Assembly: GCF_000340215.1 (NCBI RefSeq)
Contig: NW_006921532.1
Coordinates: forward strand, 10,183,894 to 10,247,893
Source of the DNA: Pseudocercospora fijiensis CIRAD86
Lineage: Eukaryota; Ascomycota; Dothideomycetes; Mycosphaerellales; Mycosphaerellaceae
Direction of reading: 5' to 3'
Length of the DNA: 64,000 bases
The notes under the pieces are model-generated. The model was not told the DNA's origin and did not search any database. It was given only the letters and a program-made list of their open reading frames with translations. The translations under genes and the position numbers were made by a program. Of the stretch, positions 46,603-57,099 are shown one piece after another. Position 1 is the first letter of the stretch. Each line of letters starts with the position of its first letter.

Positions 46603-48010
46603 GTGTCGCCCCTTATAATAGCCGGTTTATTACGAAATAACAACCGTACTGCCGCTAGCAGCGCTAGCAATAACAACGCTAGTAGCACAGTCCCCGCTAA
46701 AGTGCCTACTAAAGTGCCTCCTACTAAAGAGCCTACCGGAGAGCCTATTAAAGAAGAACCTGTAATTCTAGGTAATAATCTAGAATTGCCTGTTAACAAC
46801 ATTCTTAACAATATTGTTAATCGACGATATAGCTAGCTAGCCTTTAGCCCCTAACTAGTAGGGAGACTCTAAGAAGCTACCTAAAACAGGCTTACTGCCC
46901 TACGTTAAGAACAATAGCTAAAGGATAACCTCCTCGAAATTCGCCGCCTTTAGGAAGCCCTAACAACTAATACTAAGCCGATAGCAGGGCCTTCCTTACT
47001 ACTAGTCCTAGTCTAGAAGAAGGATGCTAAACTTAAGGACTATACTATGTTTAATAGCTCTAGTCGAAAACAATACAACGACTACATTCGTAACTGTAAG
47101 CTTAACTAACGAAACGTACTAAGGGCTCTACTAAATAACTACTTACTAGTCGTCTATGCTATGTAGTACATTAACGGCGACCTAAAACGCACCTAGAATA
47201 ACCATTTTGACTCCCTTAATAACTAGACTACTGTTTAGTAGCAGACCTACAAAACTATTATGCTAGACACCCTTAGAAACCCTATACTAAGGCAATAATA
47301 CGCTTAGGACTAGTACCTTCGAGCTAAACAAAAGACTAATTAATCGGCTCGCTTATTTAAGGCCTATTTAAAGACCCTCGAAGATAACCTCCCGACTAAA
47401 ACTAATTCTATCTAGATCTCCGAAATACGCCCTAAATTGAGATAGGAATTGGTCCTTAAATTAGACCGCCGCCGTGTGTTTGAATAGGCTAATCTTATAC
47501 GTATTCAATTTATAGTTAAAGTAGAAATAGCTAAACGAGCTGTCTAGCTTTAGTAACGACTAGAATCGAGGATCCGACTAGCTAGTACTAACCGTAGCAA
47601 CCGTAGCCGCGGAGGAAACTAAGGTTCCTACTAAGACAACAATGCTAACAATAGGAACAGTAACGATCGTAGAAGAGGCCGTAGCCGGCGGCTATATAGA
47701 GGAGGCCGCGATAGGGGCCGTAGAAGGGGCTCGTATCCCTATAATACTAACCGCTCGGCTAATAATAGCAGCAACAGCTACGGCAGTCTACTAACCGGAT
47801 TGAAGTGCTTTAACTATAACAGCACTAGCTATCTACTAGGCTAATGCGACAAACCTAAGGACTAGGCCCGAATCGACCGTACTACCGCTAAGCACTATAA
47901 GCACCTTTTAGCCGCTAATGCTACCCCTATAGGCTAACCTTCTTATTAGTCGAAAAAAGAATAAGCGCCGTACTAACTATTAGCCTTGTACGGCGTAAGA
48001 CTATCGACAT
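46603..48010 (+). pseudogene. G7 gag with mutated zinc knuckle
   Basis: It starts MSPLIIAGLLRNNNRTAASS with a low-complexity segment (VPTKVPPTKEPTGEP), then ILGNNLELPVNNI and NRRYS, then the gag core with SSSRKQYNDYIRN and LDTLRNPMLR, and an Asn/Arg/Gly tail with GGRDRG-type motifs. The zinc knuckle at about 47,808 reads CFNYNSTSYLLG-x-CD: the second Cys and the His are both Tyr, each a C-to-T/G-to-A change, abolishing metal binding. Only the first 77 codons are open. Confidence 0.7.
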
Positions 48011-51000
48011 TGTGCTAGCTATAATACGTTCCTGCCTTGTATAGGATACGAAGGGTACTACCTATTAAACTAAGGTTATACTAGATCTAGGAAATTCAGT
48101 TAGTGCCCTTATTAGCTATCGCCTAGCTAAGCAATTAGACCTTCGACAACTGCCTAGGACTAACCTGCTAACCCTTGCTTAGTTTAATAACGCTCGGCAC
48201 TTAACCTATAGGGCCTACTATATTCCTATAGTTCTAAAAGACGACCTCGGAAATAAACGCCTACTAAACTTTACTACCTACGCGGTAGACATAGACAGCC
48301 TCCTATCCGACATTGTTATTAGTAACCCTGTTCTTAAGTACTATACTATAGTTATAGACTTAGGCAGTTAGCAATAGCGATTTAGAATCGCTAGAAAAGA
48401 GGACATTAAACATATTAATATTAGCGAGTGTCCTAATAATATTAGGGTCCTACCTATTAGCAACCCAATACTAGCCTCCGCCTTAGCTAATCTAACTGCC
48501 GACCTGCTCGGTAGTAATAACGATAAACCTATGCCCCCTAATAGTATAGACCCTAAATAGCTTAAGCGTATACTAGAGCCTGTTCGAGAGACCTATATTA
48601 ATGTGTTTGAACACTGCCTAGTATCGACGTTGCCTATGTTTAAAGAGACGGATTATAAGATTAATATTATAGAGGGCAAGGAGGTTCCTTTTAGCCCCCT
48701 CTATAACCTTAGTAAACGAGAGCTTGCTATGTTGCGTAAGTATCTAGAGGAAAACCTAGCTAATAGCCGGATACGATACAGTAACAGCCCTGCTAGTACA
48801 CCTATCCTATTCGTACTAAAGAAGGACGGTAGCCTACGCCTATGTGTTAATTATCGTAGGCTTAACGCTATTACTATCAAAGACCGCTATCTACTCCCGC
48901 TTATTAATAAGACCCTCGACCGCCTTTCTAGTACCTACTACTACACTATATTAGACATTAAGGATGCGTACTATCGTATCTGCATTCGTAAGGGCGATAA
49001 ATAGAAAACAGCCTTCCGTACTCGTTATAGCTATTTCGAATACTTAGTTATACTATTTGGCCTAGCTAATGCCCCTGCAACATTCTAGTCCTATATTAAT
49101 CGGGCCCTTTTAGGCCTATTAGACTATCTCAGTATAGTTTACCTAGATAACATCCTAGTTTATATACATTCACCTAATATTGCAGAACACTAGGCCGTAG
49201 TACGCAAGGTCCTCGACCGCCTACGAGCCTATAGACTATATTGCAAGCCTTCTAAATGCACCTTCGCTACTAAGGAGGTAGCCTTCCTTAGTTTTATCGT
49301 ATTAACTAATAGTGTTAAGGCTGATCCTAACCGGATTAAAACAATTACTAAATAGCCTGTCCCTACGTCTATTAAGGAGCTTTAATCGTTCCTCGGCTTC
49401 GCTAATTTCTACCGCCGTTTTATTAAGGGCTATTCGAGGCATGTAATGCTATTAACTAAGCTTACTAAGACTAAGGCAAACCCTTCTAGAGAGTTTAGGT
49501 AGACTAACAAAACATAAGCCGCTTTTAACGGTCTAAAGAAGCGATTTACCGAAGTCCCCTTATTATACTATTTCGTACTAAGTAAGCAGATCCGTATTAA
49601 GACTAACGCTTTACAGTTCGCTATATCGGCTATTATATTATAGCAATCAGATAAGGACAATTACTAGCACCTAATTGCCTTCTTTTTACGAAAGATAGTC
49701 GATATAGAGCGTCGCTATAAGACCTACGAGCAAGAGCTCCTAGCTATTGTCGAGGCCTTTAAGTATTAGCGCTACTATCTTAATAGTGCTTAGTATACAA
49801 TTCAGGTCTATATAGACTATAACAACCTCCGTAGCATTACTAAGGTTACTAGGGTTATAGGTCGATAGGCTAGATAGGCCGTCTACCTCGCTAGGTTTGA
49901 TTTTAATATATTATATCGGCTAGGCGTAAGCAACCCTACTAATAGCCTATCGAGGCGACCTGATTACGACGGCGAAACCTAATATATTAATTCTTTGTTT
50001 CTAACCCTATAGCATAAGATTGCTATAGCCCGTATTGTTAATAAGCAAGCGTAGGATAAGCGGCTTACCGGACTCCGCGACGGCTTAAAGCATATTAATG
50101 CTCTTGCTATATTAACAGTGCGTGTTAAGGCAAGGGCTAAGGACACAGACAGGAGAAGTTATAATAACTCCCTAGTCGATATCGCTATATATAGTAACAG
50201 CGATTAAAGCACTAATATAGTTAATCCGGCTGCTAGTGCTATTAGATATATATAATACGTACCTCGTTTAATAGCGAGGGTGCTATTAAATAACCTTACA
50301 AATAGGGATAGTTAATCGTTTATAGACGAGCTGTTACGTGCTTAGCAGAGGGACGCCTTTGCTACTAAACGTATCGATAGGCTTGTAAGTAGGCAAAAGA
50401 CTCGATCTAGCAAGAGTAACTAGTCGATCGATAACAAAGGTTATTTGAAGTTTAAGGGCAGATACTATGTCCCCGCTAAACATTCGATCCGATAAGAACT
50501 TCTTAAGCGACACTATAATAGTAAGCTTGCCGGTTACTATAGTATAGAGAGGTCGCACGAGCTACTATCGCGTATATACTACTAGCTAAATAGTAAGCGG
50601 GATATAAAGGAATACGTTAACACGTATACCGTATACTAACGTGTTAAGGTACTAAAGTATTAGCCTTTTAGCGAGTTGTCCTCCTTACTAATCCCTTATA
50701 AGCTATTTGTAGAGCTTATAATAGATTTTATTATAGGTCTTCCCCCTACTAAGCGAAGAGGAAGTAAAGACATCTTTAACGCTATCCTAGCCGTTATAGA
50801 CCGGTTTACTAAGGGCGCTCGATACATCCCGGCGCGGAAAGACTAGACTACTATTAATATAGCAGAAGCGCTATAGAACAATATCTTCTATACCTATTAG
50901 GGGACCCCTAAAGGGATAGTCTCTAACCGAGGCTCGACATTTATATCTTATTATTAGAGTGAGATTTGCCTATAGCTAAGACTTAAGTATCGCCTGTCTA

Positions 51001-51600
51001 TAGCATTCTATCTATAAATAGATAGTTAGACCGAAAGGCAGAATGCTACGCTACAGCAGTACCTGCGTAGCTACATTAATAAGAACCCTAATAACTAGGT
51101 TAATCTCCTATAACTAGCCGAATTCGTATACAACAATAGTGTCTACTTATCTACTAAGGTATTACCTTATTTCGCTATAATAGGAAGCAACCCTGCGCTA
51201 CTATAAGACCCCCTATCGCTCGAGGCCGAGCGCAAGGAAAGGGAAGCGTATTAAGTACTAACACCTAAGATACTAGCGGCTATTAAGAGGGTTCAAAAGA
51301 TGCGAGAGATTTACGCTAAGATAGCTAACAAACTAGCGAAGGCCTAGGCCTATTAGAAGGCCTATTACGACAAATACTACATACCGATAACCTTTAAGTA
51401 GGGCGATATAGTTATACTAAGTACTAAGAACCTCCGTATCCGCAAGCACCTATCCCCTAATAGCAAAACAAGGCCAAAGCTCGTACTAAGATACATTAGT
51501 CTATTCCGTATTCGAGAAGTTAAGGGCTCCTCCGCGTAGGCCTATTAGTTGTAGCTTCCTCCTTATTATACTATCTATAACACCTTCTATATATCCCTCC
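48010..51600 (+). pseudogene. G7 pol: protease, RT, RNase H, integrase (degraded)
   Basis: The 133-codon open stretch at 48,603-49,004 is the RT finger/palm region (SKRELAMLRKYLEENLANSR, PASTPILFVLKKDGSLRLCV, LDIKDAYYRICIRKGDK), ending in TAG where Trp is expected (K-W-KTAF). Next come YSYFEYLVMLFGLANAPATF and the polymerase box, which reads YLDN at 49,140-49,151 (Asp to Asn). RNase H (TNALQFAISAI), H2C2 region, integrase core (ELIIDFIIGLPPTKRRGSKD, AVIDRFTKGARYIP; the second Asp block reads NRGSTFIS, Asp to Asn) and C-terminal domain follow. Upstream, a protease-like ILDLGNSVSALISYRLAKQ is kept. Confidence 0.85.
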
Positions 51601-51623
51601 TTAAGCTATATTACCTACGCGAG

Positions 51624-51811
51624 TGCTAGGCACACGGTCATAGTACGAAGGTATCGTAACGGTTGTGCGGTATAAAAGTTAATGCATTCTCTAAGGTGCC
51701 GCGAGGCAAGCTATCTATATAATAGTCCTACTATTAGTAGCAATAGCGACCGCAGCGGTCGATAGTGACCGCTGCCTGCTATCGTATATACAATAGTGTT
51801 ATATCGTAATA
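51624..51811 (-). repeat. 3' LTR of E2 (~188 bp, left edge tentative)
   Basis: The right edge is set by the adjoining purine tract and the CGTAATA end (from CGTAACA, as in E1). The left edge is set by where G7 integrase homology ends, at TGCTAGGCACACGG (51,624). The interval holds a perfect hairpin, GACCGC-A-GCGGTC (51,748-51,760). No partner LTR is in the window, so the limits are not confirmed. Confidence 0.5.
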
Positions 51812-51826
51812 GCCTCCCCCTCTACA
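51812..51826 (-). promoter_or_regulatory. Polypurine tract of E2
   Basis: On the minus strand GTAGAGGGGGAGGC lies against the 3' LTR, in the same position and with the same G5 core as in E1. Confidence 0.55.
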
Positions 51827-51839
51827 AAAAAGGTCGGCA

Positions 51840-54800
51840 CTGTCTATAGTGTCCTAAAACAAAGGTCCTTAGTAGGCCGCACCGTAGGAAGGTTTAAGGC
51901 AAAAGAGCGTAATAGCGTCGTATAAAGGCTAAGCCTAAACAGTATGCTAGAACGGTAATGCTAGGTGCAGAATCGTGTCTCTCTAGTAATAACTGCGTCG
52001 GTTTTATACCTACTTATTGCGACGGTTACGAAGGGCGTCGCGTAAGCTAGTCGGTATAGTCTAAACCGCCTTTAGCTACGGCTGCGGCGCGACGGTCTTC
52101 ATAGTCTTATTATCGGATAGCGAGGTGTTAACTGCGTCCGCTATAGTAGCAGCGCGGTCTAACTAATCGATAGGGATGTTAGGGAAGTCGGTACCTAGTA
52201 ACAGTAGCGTATCGGCGTCGCGCATAGCACCGTATAGCTTAAAGTAGTCGGCTATCTATGCGTTAAGCTTCGCGATCTTATCCTTAGTAGTATTACCTTA
52301 TACGCCGCCGAGCAGCTTAAAAGCGTCCTCGTAGATTAGGTATAGTATAGGGATTGCCTATTACGGCGCGACGCGTAAGAAATCGTAGTAAAGATAGGTT
52401 AGCGATAGCGTAAGCGACTCCTTTAAGACCGTAGCGGAAAGACGATACTACTAGGCTATCTAGCGCTTAGTTGCTTCGCGGATCTGTACCTTAGCTAGTA
52501 TCTATTAAAGCTAGTATACCTCAGTTGCTGCTAACTCGGACTAGCGTATATAGTAGAGAGCTTATAAGTTAAGCGTGCGTATACTAATTGCCGTTGCATT
52601 ATATTAGTATTGTCCGTAGGCGCCTATAGTATTCTCTTATAGGGCGGGCAAAGGTAGTAAGCGTATCGGAAGCGATAGGAGCTTGTACTATAGCTACGCA
52701 ACCGTATTGTTAGGCGGTAGTAGCTAAGCTGCAACTAGAGCCCTCGTAGGCGTAGAGAATAGGTTAGACGGTAGCGGCATCTTCGACGGTAGGCGAGGCG
52801 CTAAGAACGGGCTAGCGGTTAGCTTCTAGTAAGTGTTTAACTTAGTCGATAGTAATACGCGCGAGGAATTTAGCTAGATCGCCTTAGTTAGCGGGGCAAC
52901 GGCCGGAGGTTGCGGCTTAGCCCGAGCCGCGAGCTTAGGAGGGATGATTTTGCTAAAGAGGCGCGCGTTAGTAAGGTCGGTCTCGTCTAGCGAGTAGTCG
53001 GGTAACGGCACTAGGAATACGCCTATAGGATCCTAAGTATAGTCGATATTGTACTACTAGTAATTCTTATTCGTTACTATCTTATCGTACTTGAAAATGG
53101 TATTGCCCTATATAATACGCTCCTAGACGCCTAAAGGATCAAAGACTAGATCGGTAGCGGCCGTCTATAGTAACTTATAGAACTGTAGCGTTAGCGCGGG
53201 CTATAATCTATTAGGGATAGCGCTGTCCTTAAGCGTCTAGATATAGGCGATAAAGGTAGATAAGGCGTATACCGGATCGATCTACGTTAGCTAGTAGACT
53301 AGGCTAAAGTCTACCGGGCACTAACGGTTAAGGAGTAGCAGAGGCATACCTTTACCCTTATTAGCGGCGTAGGTACCGTTCTAGTAGCGACCGCTACCTA
53401 TAAGCTAAGCGTACTGTTCCGTACGCGACGTATTAGTAGCCTTCGTATCCGCAAGCGCCTTATTAGTGCAGAGGGCGGATGTATAGCCCTCGCCGCGGAG
53501 CGTATAGGCGTTACGGACCGTAATATACCGCTAGGTGTAAGCGACGACATCCTAGGTAATAGCTAGGCGACCTAGGTTGCGACGGTATAGGTAGGGCAGA
53601 CCGCTAGAGTTTAGGGAGGACTTATACTACTTATAGAGCTATATAGCCGACTAGGCACTAAGCTCTATACCGATTAGTAGCAGCTAAACGGTATAGTTCT
53701 TAAGCTAGGAGTCTAGTAGAGGCAGGCGCACTATTAAGAGTCGTCCGGTAGCTACTATCTATAAGAATTAGACTTCGCCGTAAGTAGTTAGGTCGATCTT
53801 ATAATGCTTAGTCGCTCCGACGTATTTACTAACAGGTCGCTTGCCCGTCTTCTAGTATTCCTTACCGTAATCGCGGTAGGAGACATCCTTACCGTTCTCG
53901 CTACGCTTATATAGGACTAGGTAACCGCCTACTATAATGCTATCGCGATGTTCTTTTAGGACGAAGCGGTAGAACTACTCTTATACGAGGTCGACCGTCT
54001 ATAGGAAGTGCAAGATAGCGCGTACTACAAGACCGACGGCTCTATTACGGATTAGAGACGGTGCTAGCTAGAATCGTAAGTCGCCGGTATAGGTACTTAA
54101 GCCGAGGAAGTTCTCGCGTAAGCGGGTAATATTTACTAGGAGTCGGTACTACAACTTCGCGTAGTAGAAAGTAATAGTTAGTAGAAAATTCGTATCGAGG
54201 TTAGCTAGGTTAGGAAGCTCCTTCAATTCGCCCGCCGTTATAAGCGCTACGTACTCGCTAAAGCGTATCGCGTAAATCTCCTACTACGTATCGTAACCGT
54301 CCGAGTAGAGGTCGGTCCTAAAGATAGAGTATTTACGAGCGAGATCGTCGTTTACGATTCGGAAGGAGCACGGTTACGTAAAGAGTAGGTTTTCAAAATC
54401 GGTAACTAGCTTGCCTATATACTAATACAATTCGCGTAGAATCTAGAAGCGCCGATCGCTAGCTATAAGGTACAGATAATGTAGGTAATACTAAAGCCTT
54501 ACTAAATAGTGTTCGACTATTCGCTTATATAGGCGTAGGCGAAAGAGATTAGGTAGCCGACCGTTAGCGTCCTTAGCGTACGCGTTACGTACGAGCTTCG
54601 CGGCCTAGATAAAGCGTACGTCTCTATTCTTATTACGCTCTATAGGATTAGCGGCGATTAGCGTATCGACTTTCTTATTATAGTCCTCGTACTCTACGTA
54701 CTACCGGATTATAGCTTATTCGGGCGTCTCGTTAGCGCGAAGGAGACGCTTATTAATTAAAGTCTAGCGCGCGCGCTAGCCTCGAAGCCGCTACCGCTCG

Positions 54801-56950
54801 AACTTAAGTTCTTTAGGGGATAGGACCGGAGGTTCCTTAAAAACCGACTCGATCGGAGTAGCTAGGAGCTTAGGAGGAGCTAGTACGGGCGCTTATAGCG
54901 AGCCGTTACTCGGCGCCTGCGTTAGGGAGGCGGTTGCCTATAGTAGCGGTAAATTAGGAAGTATACGCGCTAGCGGAGATAGTAATTCTAGTAAAGCCGG
55001 TCGATTTGCGGGTATTGTTAACGGTAGTACCGATTCTAAAGCCGAAGGCGCATTAAGAGGCTACGCGCTAACGGGATTAATCGGGCCGCTTTCCGTACCG
55101 TTAGCCGGGCTACTAGACGCGTAGGTAGCGGCGTCTCGGTAAAGGGCAAAGAAGCCCGGCACGATGTCCTATAGCTTCTCGGCCTCTAGGATCTCGACCT
55201 ATAACGCTTTGCCCTTCTAAACAAACTCCTATTTACCTAAATAGTACGGCGGAGGGTCGTCGTTATCGATAAAGTAGTCGGCTATAGCCTTATAGAGCGC
55301 TCGGCCCGTCTGTCGGCCCTCGCCTAGCAACGCCTTCGCTAGCTCCGCTAACTATTTCTTCTTCGTAGTAAGCGCCGTAACCGCCTATATAAACGACTTC
55401 CTATCGAAAACGTAATCTAGATTAACTACCGCGATAACCGCCGGTACGCAATATTTTAGAAAGGAAAATCGTCTAATATTAGAGAGCGGATAGTCTAGAT
55501 TCGGAAGCACTATCGACAGGCTAGCAATAGTCTAACGCTATATAGTACTAAACTCGCTACCCGGCGTCCCCTACGATTGCGGGCGAGCTATTACCTCGAG
55601 TAAGTCGAAATCGGATCTGTCTATATTATTAGCCGGGGGCAACAGTGCTAAGCTCGCTATTAGCGTATCGTTAATGCGACTACGGCCTAAGAATAACGGT
55701 GCGTATCGCTATAACAGTTATCGGCCGGAGTCCGTTAATACGTAGTACAATTCTATATCTAATCCGTCCTCGATAAACATTAGGAAAGGCCGCATATATC
55801 TATTCTTAGTAGCGTAGCTTAATACCGCCTAAACCTCGCTAGTGCTTAAACTGCCGTTAGTAGAAATAAGCGATAGCGCCTTACGAAAGGTCTATCGAAG
55901 ATTGCCTTCCGCCGCGGCGAGGATCGTAAAGCCCTCTAACGTCTACGCTAGGTTAATACCGTATTCCTCTAGACGCGTTTGTTGCGGGTTAAGCGTAGCG
56001 TTATCTATCTCCCTACGATGCTCGCCGATCTAATCCGCTATTACGTCTTCTCTACCTACCGAATCCTTTATCGAGTTCTCTATATCCTCTAGCTTAGGCG
56101 TAGCCGTACGTGTCTCGACCGTAGCGCTAGGCGCTATATCCTTTCTGTTCGTTATATTCTTAAGCTTAGCCGCGAGCGTAGGAATCTCGATCGGGGTGTC
56201 TAAGGCTATATCCTCTCTACTCGTTACGGCCCTAGGCTCCGGCGCGGCTATACGATTCTCGACCGTTTCGTCTAATACCGTATCCTCCTTATTCGTTACA
56301 TTCTCTAGCTCCGGCGCGGCCGTACGACTCTCGACCGTAGTATCTAATACTATATTCGCCTCGTCCGTTAGGTCCTCTAGCTTAGGCGCGGCCGTATAAT
56401 TCTTAACCGTAGTATCTAATACTATATCCTTATTGCTTGCCTTACTCTCTAGCTTAAGCGTAGGCGTCGAGCCGGTAACAAATAAGGACTGTCCGGCCGA
56501 TCCTAGACCGTCTAATAGTAGTAGTTCCCCGCGAGGAGCGTTAATCTTACTGTTCCCTATTGCGGTGTCCTAAGGGTCTCGATCCTCGCTTCTATAATAT
56601 TCCTTAGCTATTGCTCCTTAGAGGAGGTCGAGCGTGTCGGCCTTACGGTATAGGCGAGACGCGCGCTATAACTCCGCCTCGTATAATATAACGTTTAGGC
56701 GCTTACGTCGCGATCGGTACTATAGAAATTTTTGCCGAAAAGCTACTACTTTACGTTCCCCGCGACGGACGCGGTTATCGCGCTCGAGGGCCGTTTCTAA
56801 TTATCGTCGGTAATTAATAGAAAGCTCTCTTATCGTCCGGAAAGATCGATGCTAAATAAGGGATAGCCCGCGTCTATGTATAACGGTTGCCTAAGTAACG
56901 TAGTTACGATAACGATATAAGGGCACGCCTAGGCGGATTACGACTCTAAA
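51840..56950 (-). pseudogene. E2 extra ORF: unidentified ~5.1-kb coding-like region after pol
   Basis: A same-strand region between chromodomain and 3' LTR, readable through TAGs for about 5 kb. Near its start is a tandem repeat (56,114-56,463). Further along are blocks such as LARKYSIFRTDLYSDGYDT, YAIRFSEYVALITAGELKEL, ENFLGLSTYTGDLRF, FVLKEHRDSIIVGGYLVLYK and KHYKIDLTTYGEVQFL (about 53,750-54,400), which look like a folded beta-rich protein. I recognise no family. The position and length parallel the E1 extra ORF; one Tyr/Arg-rich stretch in each looks faintly alike, but I cannot align them by eye. TAGs sit where Gln or Trp would be expected, as in pol. Confidence 0.5.
56114..56463 (-). repeat. 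72-bp (24-residue) in-frame tandem repeat in the E2 extra ORF
   Basis: Five units phased by CTCGACCGT-type starts at 56,114, 56,186, 56,258, 56,330 and 56,402, each exactly 72 bp apart. On the minus strand each encodes an acidic unit like T-V-E-x-R-x-A-A-P-E-L-E-x-V-T-N-x-E-D-x-V-L-D. The period is a multiple of three. Confidence 0.85.
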
Positions 56951-57099
56951 GGAGGAGTCGCGCCGCGGAGTCGTATCGATTTGCGACGAACTACGAGGGA
57001 TTGTCTAGCCTCGCCTTTATCGGCGGAGCTAGCAACTTCTAAAAAAGGCTAGCGAGCTCTCGTCCGCTTTACTACCCTACGGAGGGTACGGGATAGCAG

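Larger units (their letters stand above)
46150..51623 (+). mobile_element. G7: best-preserved G-family chromovirus copy, cut by E2
   Basis: The LTR (46,150 to about 46,436) is followed by gag, protease, RT, RNase H and integrase on the plus strand, up to the integrase C-terminal domain at about 51,620, where the E2 LTR begins. It keeps more CA/TG than G3 and includes the longest open RT piece in the window. The chromodomain and right LTR lie beyond E2, outside the window. Confidence 0.85.

Noticed and set aside
48603..49004. A functional reverse transcriptase gene
   Set aside because: It is only the longest undamaged stretch of the G7 pol; it begins mid-domain and ends at a TAG in place of a conserved Trp.
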